From the NCBI GenBank assembly GCA_015179125.1, contig WHVA01000129.1, positions 175,560 through 239,559 on the forward strand: a DNA stretch of 64,000 bases, in the 5' to 3' direction. Origin of the DNA: Gautieria morchelliformis. Its lineage: Eukaryota; Basidiomycota; Agaricomycetes; Gomphales; Gomphaceae. The position numbers and the translations under genes are program-made. Shown here in pieces: positions 1-12,539 of this stretch; within the stretch, counting starts at the first letter, position 1, and each line of letters starts with the position of its first letter. The notes under the pieces are model-generated. The model made no database searches and had not been told where the DNA came from. It saw only the letters and a list, made by a program, of their open reading frames with translations.

Positions 1-180
1 TGTTCCGAGAGTGGAAGTCGGAAAGTGGAGTGGAATTGGCAAGGCAAATGGAAGTTCCCCCCGAAGCAGAACCATTTCCGAAAGTGGAGTTGGAAATTGA
101 AGCGGAACTGGAAGTGGAGTCAGAAATGGAGTCGGAACTTGGCATGGTGTCGGAACTGGAAAACAGGGTGTCCCCTGACA
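1..180 (-). repeat. LTR fragment, same family as the young Ty3 element
   Basis: The window opens inside an LTR. The GGAA/CGGA-rich sequence and its end (CAGGGTGTCCCCTGACA at 164-180) match the U3 end of the LTRs at 57777-58256 and 63531-64000. On the minus strand it starts TGTCAGGGG, so the LTR is in minus orientation and the rest lies left of the window. It is more diverged from the 57.8 kb LTR than the two LTRs of that element are from each other, so it is an older copy. Confidence 0.8.
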
Positions 181-936
181 GGAAGGGAAATAAAAAGAAG
201 AACAGGTAGTCCCCTGACAGCAACAGACAATGAAGCAGTAACGAAGTTTTGGCCTTGCAAGTACCACAAGGGCTTGTGATGCATGTTCCATAGCTCCTAC
301 AATCTTTGCATTGTGTCAAACCCTATCGCAGGTGCTGGTAAGCAGATACCGACCGGTGCGAAAAAGTATGAATCACAAACTGTGATACACTCCCTGTCCA
401 AATCAGACATTGGTGCTTGAAGTGTGATACATTTCCTGCAGAGATTCAGTTTTTTCGAGCTTCTCTTGAACATAGTGTGACAGCCATACTTCGTTGTCAT
501 GCCCGCCACATGGAACATCGTTTTCAGTGTTGGGGCGATGGTCAGGACCAACTGCTAAGAAATACCAGATGCATACTGTGTTTTATATATAATTACCATG
601 CCAGCGACCACCTCGCGCATTCTGTGTGGTCTGTGCACCAGACAGAGCACGCCGGACGGGTTCAAGTTGTTGATGTTTCTTTTGTGTCATGGTGTCGAGC
701 CGAGAATACAGGGCCGGGTTTTCGTATTTGAAGTGTGGACTTCTGGCCAGAGTGGGGCTGCTCAATACCTAGGACCAAGCGACGATGTCTGATGATGGTG
801 GTAGACGACGGATCGCTTGTTTGCTCCAACACAAAAACGACGGTGTATGGCGCATATATCCAGAATACTCGGTTATATTTGCACCAAGCTGCTGGAGCTT
901 CCAATGGTCTGGCTTAAGCAGCAGCTGACCAAGCTG
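181..936. other. Non-coding stretch, nothing recognised
   Basis: No coding region with plausible splice structure or family signature was found here. Short ORFs exist on both strands but have no recognisable domains. The sequence is probably decayed repeat or intergenic DNA between the LTR fragment and the first peroxidase block. Confidence 0.5.
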
Positions 937-1628
937 GTTCGCCGTCGAAAGTCCGAGCATCAGACCATTGGCAGGCCGCTCGTGCGCTCACTCAGAAAGC
1001 CCCTAAAATGGCATAAAGCCAGCCATTCACGCAGCCCAGACCGCCCGTCTTGAACGTCGGAACGCCGGGGTGAGCGGCACTCGCAAGTCGCAACCTGCCA
1101 GTGGCGCACGGTCACGCACCGTGACGAGGGGGATGATAGACTGTGTCAAATTGCGCCACCCGAGCCTAGTGGCACTGTGGCACTGGGGGAGCGGGGCGGT
1201 AGGTGCCAGTATATCTGGGTCGAATAGTGTCCCGATGTCAGTGAGCCATCTGGGAATCGGTCAGCCGTAGACGGCCCAACGGCTCATCAGGATGATTGCG
1301 ATGGCATAGAAGTGCACCGAGGAACAACGCCTGGCAAGCCAGAGCCAGCGTTGCAAGCTGGAGGCTGGATAGGTCACGCATCCTATGACGTGTTGAGTGG
1401 CTCCCATTGGTTGTGCGGATGTGTGCAAGAAAATCTGTGAGCACTACTGCGGAAACATGTAACCAAACTCCAGTGGACGACAAATATAATAATTAAATTG
1501 CATTATTTTCAATTTATACACTACTGGTACTCCATGTAAGTCCGGTATAATAGGTACCACCGAAAAATAAAATAAATTGCTAATGCGTGCACATCGCAAA
1601 TGAGCGAGCGACTGGACGCTGGAGTCAA

Positions 1629-3015
<1,387 letters not shown>

Positions 3016-3078
3016 TATAAGATCTGAGGCGGTATAAAGTATAGTAAAGCTGGAGAAACCGAGGTCTGCGAGGACGCG

Positions 3079-3088
3079 CTTTTATATG
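3079..3088 (-). promoter_or_regulatory. TATA box of peroxidase P1
   Basis: CATATAAAAG on the minus strand lies about 64-73 bp upstream of the P1 start codon, in the same sequence context as the TATA boxes of P2 and P3. Conservation in all three blocks supports it as the core promoter. Confidence 0.7.
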
Positions 3089-3810
3089 TTCGCGGCTGGA
3101 AATGCGGCTATGAGTTTAGACTCATGATGTGGCTGCCGGGAGGCGGTTCAAGACTTGTGGAGCCGAGACGCTGTTTCGAGTATACAAACAAGGCAATGCC
3201 TCTCGGGTGGAGGGACGCGGCGCCAATGGTATCCAAGGCATCAGATATGAACGCCACCCGAACAGGGTTTTGATTTCCATTGACGCCCTTATGCCAAATC
3301 AAGCCGGCAGGCGAGGAGGCTGTGCAGGTCACTATGTAGTGAGACAAGAATAGACCCGTGGGGTCAGCGCAGTATAATGCAGACAAGGTTGATCATACAT
3401 TGATAAGCTGCGTGTAGACAATAGACAATATTTGTAACAAATCCTGGGCCACCATTGATTCCCGTGGAAGAAAAACATGAATGGTCTGTTGATCGGGACA
3501 ACGATAGTGCTTGGAATCCGGTGATTATTGCAGTGACTCGCGAACCTCCCGGAAGATATGCTTCCGAATTCGAAGACTCGACGCGCCTCGAGCCTGAGGC
3601 TTGAGGAGCTTGTCGGTTACGTCGATCCTACGGGGCTACGATCATTGATGAGTGTTGGTAACGTAATGTTGCGGACTCCGCGCGGCTTTTGGCCGCTCCG
3701 ACAACAAAAATTCCCACGCTCCTAGCCCACCGTCCTATCCATATACCCTCCATACATACTACCCCGTCAACAGCCAGTGGCACACCTAGACAATATTTAG
3801 TATCTAAAGT

Positions 3811-4555
<745 letters not shown>

Positions 4556-4941
4556 CCGCTGAATCATATTATATTTTATTTCAAGCGTGGTACTGTATTT
4601 ACGAGTCGTTGGGTTTTTGTTCCACGCCAGATGTACGGTTTAGGTTACATACGTGTCTAGTCGTCTACCGTGGAAGGAGCTGGAAGAAGTTGGAAGGATA
4701 CTTGGGCGACAATTTAATTTTCTACTGTATATCATGAAATTGTTAAAGAGCTACTACGCACAAAGCCCTGGCATGGTGAGCCAATGGGTTGTTATCGGAA
4801 AATCCTCGCTTAGATAACAGACCTCACTGTTTCCTGGCCTAGAATTACACTACCAAAATTGTCTCTAGAAGCTGTCGAGGTAGGCTCGATCCGATGCGTA
4901 TATTAGTGACTATGAGCAAAGTTACACAGCGGCTCATTGAA
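4556..4941. other. Intergenic, convergent 3' ends
   Basis: This lies between the peroxidase fragment (plus) and MED8 (minus). No coding signal or repeat was recognised. Confidence 0.5.
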
Positions 4942-5751
4942 TTATCCGGGGGTGGGCCCCATTCCACCAAGGACATCTTCGGTCACCCGCGCCTCATTTG
5001 CCTCGTCGGAGCGAGCGGATGCCGGTGTACTTGCCTCAGACGACCGAGCGTTAGCTACCACTCCACCCTCGGGCGGCGGCGGCAGCGCCTCCATTACCAC
5101 GTCCCCTTCGCGGTCTAACTCGCGGTCTAACTCCGGTGCCCCACCACCTCCCTCATCTTGCTCCTGTTCCTCAGGCTCGTCGCCTGCCTCAACCCTGGCC
5201 CGCCACTCATATCTATCCCGTAGGAGCGCTACAGCCTTGATGGCCCTCTCAACTCTCGAATCATGGGCTCTCTTGACCTCGAGGCACTCCTGCACCACCT
5301 GCTCACACCCTTCGACGCCAGGAATAGCCGGAAGGCCCTCAGGCGTGGCGGACTTGATAACGGCAGCAATGCTGCGGACGGATGCCTCTTCTTCTCTGAG
5401 TACTTGCATCGTGGGCTGGTTTCTTAGCAGTGGTGCCACCGCGTTATCAAGCTGCTGCTCGGGTATGGCGAGGCCCGGATGGAGAGCAAGGTTTTGAAAG
5501 GGATTCGCTGGGGCATTTTGTGGGGGCGGCTGTTGCTGATGCTGAGCGAGTGCAAAGGAGAGGGACACAGAAAGAGAGTGTGTCTGGCTGAGGAGGAGAT
5601 TGTATCTGGCGAGGATGTCCGGCCACGGCGGCATTGCCGGGGCGCCGTTGGCGTCTACGAGAAACTGCAAGGCGGTAATGGACTCCATGATTTGAGTGAC
5701 TCTATATTTGAGTGACTCTAGATGTGCGACGGGCAGTTGCTCGTTTGCCAT
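4942..5751 (-). CDS. med8: Mediator complex subunit 8
   Basis: A 269-aa single-exon ORF starting MANEQLPVAHLESLKYRVTQ. The N-terminal 80 residues match the Mediator subunit 8 pattern: two amphipathic helices, then a P-P-W-x-D-I-L-x-R-Y-N-L-L-L-S-Q motif near residues 40-57. MED8 is part of the Mediator head module, linking activators to RNA polymerase II in the nucleus. The rest is low-complexity and acidic (EEQEQDEGGGG). A longer ORF runs upstream to 6147, but MANEQ is the start that begins the conserved domain; the upstream part looks like leader. A 14-bp duplication (TTGAGTGACTCTA twice, about 5695-5720) falls early in the coding region. This is a single-copy host gene stranded between peroxidase copies. 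Confidence 0.8.
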   Translation of the reverse strand: MANEQLPVAHLESLKYRVTQIMESITALQFLVDANGAPAMPPWPDILARYNLLLSQTHSLSVSLSFALAQHQQQPPPQNAPANPFQNLALHPGLAIPEQQLDNAVAPLLRNQPTMQVLREEEASVRSIAAVIKSATPEGLPAIPGVEGCEQVVQECLEVKRAHDSRVERAIKAVALLRDRYEWRARVEAGDEPEEQEQDEGGGGAPELDRELDREGDVVMEALPPPPEGGVVANARSSEASTPASARSDEANEARVTEDVLGGMGPTPG

Positions 5752-6360
5752 GGTACAGCTGATCAAGCAAGCTGATGGCCCAAATAGGAAGACGCCGCCA
5801 CGCGCCAGGGCCCGGGAACCGGTGGAAAGACGGAGAATACTGCGGCACAGCAGAACTACATGTAAAAGCGAGACCCTGTAGGATGATCCACTTTCGCTGT
5901 CGCTAAAGACGCGGCAGACATGCATCAGTGTTATACGCATCCCTTGGATATGTTTCCATGGGCTCTGATATACATGTTGACCACATGCTTTTTGACCCAA
6001 AATTGTGGCCACAATGATTGGATCACCAACCATGGCTGTGACGACGCGCGATGAGGGCCGGCCATTGGGGAGACCATCCTCTTGACAGGGGTTAGTAGCG
6101 AGTGACGAGAACGCCGGGCAAGACGCATCGGATTTAATTATAGGCATCCTCCGATGCTTTCTATTTCTAGGCAGTTAATAATAGAACAGACGGAAGAGAG
6201 GGGATGGGATGGCGGGCCGGAGACAGACAGGCGCTGACCGTCCAGGACGCGCGCATCGAATTTCAGCAATTAATTCTTAAGCACATAGCGTCTGTGACTG
6301 GCAAGTGGCACCCTACACGCTTCCTGAGCGGAGAGCGATAAATATTAGACTCTGCCATGC
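5752..6360. other. MED8 upstream region
   Basis: The open frame of MED8 continues upstream to 6147 without recognisable domains. This stretch is probably the MED8 leader and promoter up to the peroxidase duplication block that begins near 6361. Confidence 0.45.
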
Positions 6361-6973
6361 TTTGTCACAGCAACAGGATCGGCTGAACCAGATTACGTCA
6401 CCAACTCTCATCATTGCGATGCATGTCTGAGCTTGCCCCTTGGGGTCTGCACAAGGCGCTGCCATGGCGTTGATCAATCCCGCTGCTAACGTCGTAGGCC
6501 TAGGATCAACGCAAGCGACTAGCTCCTCGAGGCGCGTCGACTCTTCGAATTCGGCAGCATATTTTCTGGAGGTTCGCGAGTCACTTCACTGCAATAATCA
6601 CCGAATTCCCCGCCCCATAGTTCTCCCGATCAACAGACCATTGTTTTGGGTGTTCAATGGTGGCCCAGACTCCTTACACATGTTCTCTATTGTATACACG
6701 CAGCTTATCAGTGTATGATCAACTGCGCTGACCGCCCCGGGGCTATTCTGGTCTCAGTGGCCTGCACAGCCTCCTCGCCTGCCGGCTCCATTTGGCATAA
6801 GGGCGTCAATGGAAATCAAAACGCGTTCATATCTGATGCCTTGGATACCATTGGCGTCCCTCCACCCGAGAGGCATTGCCTTGTTTGTACACTCGAAACA
6901 GCGTCTCGGATCCAAATCGCCTCCCGGCAGCCACATCGTCTAAACTCATAGCCGCCGCATTTCCAGCCGCGAA

Positions 6974-6983
6974 CATATAAAAG
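6974..6983 (+). promoter_or_regulatory. TATA box of peroxidase P2
   Basis: CATATAAAAG lies 63-72 bp upstream of the P2 ATG, at the same spacing as in P1 and P3. Confidence 0.7.
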
Positions 6984-7045
6984 CGCGTCTCGCAGATGTC
7001 GGTCTCTCCAGCTTTACGATACTTTATACCGCCTCAGATCTTATA

Positions 7046-8434
7046 ATGGCCTTCAACTCTTTACTTGCTTTCCTTAGCATTGCCCTTGCTGCTCACGCCG
7101 CGACCACCGGCGTCCAGTGTCCAGATGGCAATGTAGCTTCCAATGCTGCTTGCTGCCCGTTCTTCGCCCTTCGCGAAGACCTGCAAAATAATGCGTAAGC
7201 TGTCGCTTCCGGGTTGCGCAGCTCCGTTAGCTGATCAGTTGTCTAGTTTTTCTCGCCAGTGCGGTGAGGAGACTCACGAGACAGTTCGTCTCAGTTTCCG
7301 TTAGTCCATTTCCAGACGACGGCGGCGTGCGTTTGCTTACTCTAGTATTCCATCTTTTTCAGACGACGCCATCGCATTTTCGCCAGCCCTCCAGGCTCAG
7401 GGACTCCCTGCTGGTGGTGGTGCCGACGGTTCTATGCTTCTTTTTCCCACCGTCGAGCCGAATTTCCACGCAAACCTCGGCATTTCCGACAGCGTTGACC
7501 TCCTTACCCCCTTCCTCAACAACCACACCGACGTCACTGCAGGTGACCTCATTCAATTCGCGGCTGCCGTTGCGATCGGCAACTGTCCTGGTGCTCCCAA
7601 GTTGGAATTCTTGGCCGGGCGTCCGAATGCCACCGCGCCCGCCCCTGATGGTCTGATCCCTGAGCCCCAGGACTCGGTCGATAGTATCTTCGCGCGTATG
7701 CTGGATGGTGGAAACTTCCAGCCTGATGAAGTGGTCGCATTGCTGGCGTCCCACTCCATTGCGAGAGCGGATCACGTTGACCCCACCATCAACGCTGCGC
7801 CCTTCGACTCGACGCCTTTCACCTTCGACACTCAGGTTTTCCTCGAGGTTTTGCTCAAGGGTGTTGGATTCCCCGGAACTGCCAACAACACCGGTCAGTT
7901 TATCTGTTCCTCAACGCTTCGCTGTATCTAATTTGAATTTGCAGGCGAGGTCGAGTCCCCGCTTCCTGAGGGTTCTGGGGTGAATGTGGGCGAGCTGCGT
8001 CTCCAATCCGACTTCTCGATCGCTCGTGACCCCCGCACGGCTTGCACGTGGCAAGGCTTCATCAACGAGCAAGACAAGATGACCAGCGCCTTCCAGACTG
8101 CTATGGCCAAGCTCGCCGTGATTGGTCAGGACCCAACCCAGTTGATCGACTGCTCCGAGGTGATTCTTGCCCCCGCTCCTGCCTCCGGCCAGCCGGCGAC
8201 GTATGTATTTCCGCCTGTGACATGAATTTCTCGTCTAATAATTATGCAGCTTCCCCGCCACCAAGACACAGTCTGACGTTGAAGTGGCATGCAGTGCATC
8301 CCCCTTCCCGTCCCTCAGCACCGACCCGGGTGCCACAGAGACTATCATCCCGTGAGCCCACTCTGCCATCTGACCATATGAGCCTATGCTGACAAACGTC
8401 CAGGCACTGCCCCAACGGCGAGACCACCTGCTAG
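7046..8434 (+). CDS. Short-type manganese peroxidase P2 (intact)
   Basis: A six-exon gene, join(7046..7194, 7247..7299, 7363..7893, 7945..8200, 8250..8351, 8404..8434), giving 373 aa. All introns are GT-AG, 48-63 bp. The product is a secreted class II haem peroxidase with a signal peptide of about 18-20 aa ([18 protein letters not shown]). Visible residues: distal Arg64 and His68 (RLSFHDAI), proximal His198 (LLASHS), and the three Mn ligands Glu57, Glu61 and Asp204. The position that carries the catalytic surface Trp in versatile and lignin peroxidases is Ala193 (VVALLASHS), so Mn-dependent activity is expected, not direct aromatic oxidation. Length and short C-terminus (ending NGETTC) fit the short MnP type. 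It is the only one of the four copies intact as sequenced. Confidence 0.92.
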
Positions 8435-8943
8435 TTGACTCCAGCGTCCAGTCGCTCGCTCATTTGCGATTTGCACGCATTAGCAATTTATTTTATTTTT
8501 CGGTGGTACCTATTATACCGGACTTACATGGAGTACCAGTAGTGTATAAATTGAAAATAATGCAATTTAATTGTTATATTTGTCGTGCACTGGAGTTTTG
8601 GTACATGTTTCCGCAGTAGTGCTCACAGATTTTCTTGCACACATATCCGCAAAACCAATGGAAGCAACTCAACACGTCATGTCATAGTATGCGAGACCGA
8701 TTCAGCCTCCAGCTTGCAACGCCGGCTCTGGATTCCCAGACGTTGTTCCTCGGTGCACTAGTTCTGTGCCATCGCAATCATCCTGATGAGCCGTTGGGCC
8801 GTCTGGGGGCGGCTCATCGATTCCCAGATGGCTCACTGGCATCGGGACACTCTTCGATCCAGATATACGAGCGAGCATATTCTTGATGATCTGAAAGGTA
8901 CAGTACGTATATATGGAGTTGAGTACAAGGTAAATTATGCCTA

Positions 8944-9264
8944 CTATATGTCTTCTAGTTGATATAGTAGTGTTTGCATAATATGAAGCCCTTGCGACCA
9001 TACCACAGCACGAGAGTACCAAATAGACTCTGGTAGCTCTACAACCAGTTCTCGAGCCCGACGTCCCACGCGGATAGTCTCGTATTCCTGATAGCCATCC
9101 TCCCACTCAGCTGCTATCACTCCGTACCCATCAGGGATTAATCCCGTCCCACGATCGAGTGCTGCAAAAAATATCGCCTCATGAAGTGGATTGCTGAAAG
9201 GTGGCTGGCTTCGAGGGACACGTATGGCAGGATGATTAATATTTGCTTGAACATCCATTGCCAA
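8944..9264 (-). pseudogene. C-terminal fragment of an integrase-core family protein
   Basis: The 106-aa frame (LIPDGYGVIAAEWEDGYQEY, then RVGRRARELVVELPESIWY, SRAVVWSQGLHIMQTLLYQL) aligns along its length with the C-terminus of the integrase-core proteins at 14051-14345 and 17458-17750 (GLIPVGYGLRTSEWVGEEYP, VDLPSVIWMPRAIAWVHGLYAMQTVLYHF). No integrase core remains upstream to about 9.8 kb. It is a diverged relic of the same family, abutting the end of the P2 block. Confidence 0.75.
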
Positions 9265-9815
9265 CTGGTCTTGTAGTGCATCATGATTCTCATCCTCATT
9301 GCCAACTTCTGAGTCCGAAACACTGCGATCTGTGTAGGTGTGTTTTGGAACCCTTCAAGACTTTGGTGTTATTGCTAATGCCTCTGTCTATCAGAACGTG
9401 TCGTTTACACGACTAGTAGAATACCAATTCAATGCAGCAGCACAACTCCGGAAATAATTTAATATTTGTACCTTGGTTGCAATCTGTGTAATAACTAGTC
9501 CAAGTTATTACAGGTAGAAGGCAATGCGTTTCTTAGCTGCACTGAACAATAAACTAAAAGAGTGTGTAGGTTCAAGGACACTATCAGGGTCCAAGAGTAT
9601 TCCTTTTAATAAAGAGGGAATAGGCTCCGCAGGAGAGTTTGTAAGTGGATTGGGTCATCCAACGTCAATGCACTGCAATAACGAGAGAGTAATGTGAAGT
9701 GGCTTACACAACTTGACTTGACTTGTGAAAGTCACTGAACAGGAAAATCAACTGAACAGCTCGTCTCGGGTATTGGAGTGCTAATTGACAAGAAAATTGA
9801 TTGCCAACCTCACTC
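9265..9815. other. No gene recognised
   Basis: AT-rich sequence between the integrase relic and the LTR. No conserved coding frame was seen. Confidence 0.5.
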
Positions 9816-10867
9816 TGTAGAGTTTCACCCAGCGTGTTAGGCTAAGTGGCTAAGCAGTAAAGCAACTACTTAACTAAGAATAGTTACTCTAAGCAAGAGT
9901 AGTATTCTAGTTCGGGTTAGGAACTTAGGTAAGATGTGCAAGTCACACAAGCTGTGTAGGATAGAAGATGGGTAGATTGATTGCTCAAAGGGCAGGCAAA
10001 GGGCCTCCTTTTATATTGTAATGTACAAGGGCTTAGTAAGCAGGTAGAACCTTCTATCTATTAATGGACTGGGGAAGAAGCTTGTGGAAGATAGAAGAAA
10101 GGGTTGGAAGAAACTGGCTGTTTCCAGGGGACTCTACCATGCTTCCTACCAATCAGAGCTTGATTTGTCAGGAATGACTCACTGAAAGGGGTCATGTGCC
10201 ATAGCACAGCTTGGCTGAGTCATGTACTCCTGACTCACCAAGGTGTGCCTGGATTGGTTGAGCCATTGAGGCTGTATCTCCAGATAACCATGTATTTGGC
10301 ACTCAGAAACTGAGTAAGCAGTTCTGAGCCAATTAGGGCTCTGTAGCCATAATTACTAAGAGCACTGCTTAGCACAGCTGAGCATAGCCTGGTACAGCCC
10401 AGTTGTCATGACTGACCATGATCCCCATTGTTTGGTGAAGCCAAACAGGCTGCACAGTTGCTATGGCTGCATATAGCAACTGTTTGGGACTCAGCTGGAA
10501 ATACTGAGAGAGCCCTCCTGCCGGACTTGTGGGTGCTTGGGTGACCATAAGTCCGAAAATGCGGCCACCGCCGAGGTGCCCGGCGGAGTTTGAAATAGAG
10601 CGCCGAGAACAGAGTTGTGGGTGCTAGAGGATCCACAACTCTGTAATGACAGAAAAATGGTAGTTTGAGCCATGGAGACTTTGGAAAAATAAGGAAAAAT
10701 ATGAGTTAACTAGAGGAATGTTTGAAAAGCCTTTCCCCAGTTATATTAACAGCATACAGATACTGTTAATTCCTCAAATGTGTTTTTACATGTTGTCAAG
10801 ACAAAAAGAAAAGACTAGGGCTGGTTGAGCAGCCTTCCTTGGCTGGTTGAACAGCCGTTCCCCTACA
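9816..10867 (-). repeat. LTR, 3' end of an old Ty3 element
   Basis: On the minus strand it starts TGTAGGGGAACGGCTG at 10867 and ends AAACTCTACA at 9816, so it has TG...CA ends and is about 1,052 bp. A purine tract lies immediately upstream (10868-10881). A diverged copy in plus orientation lies at 23655-24424; shared stretches include CTGGGTG-AA-TCTACA at the end and ACAGAGTTGTGGA/CCACAACTCTG in the middle. No matching 5' LTR is in the window. Confidence 0.75.
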
Positions 10868-10881
10868 GTTATCCCCCCTTC
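10868..10881 (-). other. Polypurine tract of the old Ty3 element
   Basis: Minus strand GAAGGGGGGATAAC directly abuts the TGTAGGGG start of the LTR, the usual place for plus-strand priming. It fixes the orientation of the element as minus and marks the LTR as the 3' LTR. Confidence 0.75.
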
Positions 10882-10930
10882 AAACATTTCGAGTCTGCCC
10901 TACATGTTTTTGGAGGCAGGGACACGAGTG

Positions 10931-11881
10931 TCACGGAGAGGAGCGCTGGAGCGGTCGGATAAGTGAGAATCTGGAGCTTGTTGTAGAACAGGGATATGAT
11001 ACTGACGAGCTTACTTCTCCTCTCAGCAGCATAAGCTGCCTCTCTAGGAGCTGCGCTATAGATGGCTGCCAGAGCACCAACTGCTTCTTGTTGGGTTCAG
11101 AGCCATCTCGCGCCTCGTCGATGGGGGAGTAGTCGCGATATCTTTTGGGAGAACTAACCTGAACCTCTGCGTTGAAGGAACGAGCAACGCGAGCTGAGGA
11201 AGTCAGGTTAACTGAGTGGGTGTAGCAGTACGGCACGAGGAACTCATGAGCGGGCTCGGGAGACTCTCCAAGCACCGTGTCGTGTTCAGAAGAGTTGGAA
11301 GGCCAGATGTCGTCGGTGCTACTCTCACCGTCCGAATTGTCGAAGCACGCGGGAGTGGGAGGAGTGGGCCACTTCCACGATGTCTTAGGTAGCACGGCGG
11401 TTTTGAGTTTAGCCTTACGGATCCACGCTGCGAGCTGCCTGGAATTATCTTGCCAGGTAGCGAGTTGTCCGCAGATGACATTGGGTGATTCAGGGAGTAA
11501 CAGGAAGTTGTAAGTGAGCTGATATATCGGAGGAAAAGGAGGATGGGGCATGCCGATTTCAATCAGTTTTTCGTCGGGAATAGTGAGGGGAAGCGGTTTC
11601 TCAGCGGTTTCGCCGTTCCAGTCGTTAGCGGCCGCCAAAATGTACCTCCCTTTCATTTTTAGAGACTCCCAGAAGCAACTGGCCAAGTCATGTCGAAGGA
11701 CAGCATATTGCTCCTCGGGATGATCAAGGAATATAAAGTCAAACTTGCCAGGTCGGTAGAAGTCAAATTCTGAAGAATGTTGGAAAGGAAAGCTAGGAGC
11801 GGGGACAGGTCCCTGAACGATGCGATCGCCGTTGAAGCGAGTGATGTAATCCAGAGACGTGACGTCAGGGAATCGGGCCAT
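10931..11881 (-). CDS. Extra ORF of unknown function between pol and 3' LTR
   Basis: A 316-aa open frame from MARFPDVTSLDYITRFNGDR, ending about 50 bp before the polypurine tract. I recognise no domain. The N-terminal half is well ordered and aromatic-rich (FDFYRPGKFDFIFLDHPEE, CFWESLKMKGRYILAAANDW); the C-terminal half is Ser/Pro/Asp-rich (FDNSDGESSTDDIWPSNSS). It is on the same strand as the upstream integrase/chromodomain remnant (12540-13004). Without the solo LTR inserted between them, it would start roughly 220 bp after the pol stop. The frame is intact although the neighbouring pol is broken. An upstream in-frame extension to 12004 runs into the solo LTR and is not part of the gene. 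It could be an element-encoded accessory gene or a captured host fragment. Confidence 0.6.
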   Translation of the reverse strand: MARFPDVTSLDYITRFNGDRIVQGPVPAPSFPFQHSSEFDFYRPGKFDFIFLDHPEEQYAVLRHDLASCFWESLKMKGRYILAAANDWNGETAEKPLPLTIPDEKLIEIGMPHPPFPPIYQLTYNFLLLPESPNVICGQLATWQDNSRQLAAWIRKAKLKTAVLPKTSWKWPTPPTPACFDNSDGESSTDDIWPSNSSEHDTVLGESPEPAHEFLVPYCYTHSVNLTSSARVARSFNAEVQVSSPKRYRDYSPIDEARDGSEPNKKQLVLWQPSIAQLLERQLMLLRGEVSSSVSYPCSTTSSRFSLIRPLQRSSP

Positions 11882-11988
11882 GAGGAGAGAATAGAAGTGA
11901 GAGAGAGACAGGCAGCGCACTTGAAGAATTAGAGAAAAGCAGAATTTTTTGGTGATTTCGATGTTGAGATAGAAAAAGTCGATACAGG

Positions 11989-12431
11989 AAGAGTGTAAGG
12001 GCAACCCTGGCTAGTTGTGGAGATCACACTACCACACAACTGACAAGGGGAAATCCAAAGTCTGTATAAATGAACAGAGCATACAAGAGAGGGGATTCTC
12101 ACCTGACAAGGGGAAATCCAAAGAGAAAAGTCTAAGGACCCCCAATGTCAGCGAGCCCGTATTATACTACGCTGCGCAGCCAGGGACAACACTTGGCACC
12201 CGCCATCAACCCTGCACCTCCCTGACCCTTGATCGACCCTTGATGTCACCTATTACGCGAGTCGCTTGATTTCCGACACTGTTCCGAGGGTGGAACTCGG
12301 AAATTGGAGTGGAACTGGGAAGGCGAACAGAACTGGTGGAAGTTCTCCCAGAAGCGGAATCATTTCCGAGAGCGGAGGCGGAGATGGAATCGGAATCGGA
12401 AGTGGAAAACAGGGTGTCCCCTGACAAAGAG
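11989..12431 (-). mobile_element. Solo LTR with 5-bp target duplication (AAGAG)
   Basis: The LTR occupies 11994-12426 (433 bp), from TGTAAGGGCAACCCTGGC to GGTGTCCCCTGACA, homologous to the 480-bp LTRs of the element at 57.8-64 kb but shorter and diverged. It is flanked exactly by AAGAG at 11989-11993 and 12427-12431. This proves insertion followed by LTR-LTR recombination. It interrupts the older Ty3 element between its chromodomain and the extra ORF. Confidence 0.9.
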
Positions 12432-12539
12432 GGAATATATGAGGTTTTGATGGAATTTTCTTGAAGAGAACCGAAGGCTGAAGAAACCGTAGGAAAATTG
12501 ATAATAAATAAGTGTGAAACGGGGGAGGCCGCTCCACGA

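Larger units (their letters stand above)
6361..8880 (+). repeat. Manganese peroxidase duplication block, copy 2
   Basis: This is the plus-strand counterpart of 937-3677. It starts at TTTGTCACAGCAACA, also found at the start of the 39.1 kb block, and runs through P2 into the remnant of downstream flank near 8635-8880. Together with copy 1 it makes an inverted pair separated by about 2.7 kb that includes MED8. Confidence 0.8.

Noticed and set aside
5752-6147. N-terminal extension of the MED8 frame to 401 aa
   Set aside because: The extra 132 residues show no domain and the conserved MED8 region begins at MANEQ; the upstream part is more likely leader and promoter.
7359-7775. 138-aa minus-strand ORF over peroxidase P2 (and its mirror at 1991-2665)
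   Set aside because: It is antisense to exon 3 of the peroxidase and exists only because of the codon bias of that exon.
7046-8434. Peroxidase P2 as a versatile or lignin peroxidase
   Set aside because: The surface Trp position is Ala (VVALLASHS) while all three Mn ligands are present, which fits a short-type manganese peroxidase.
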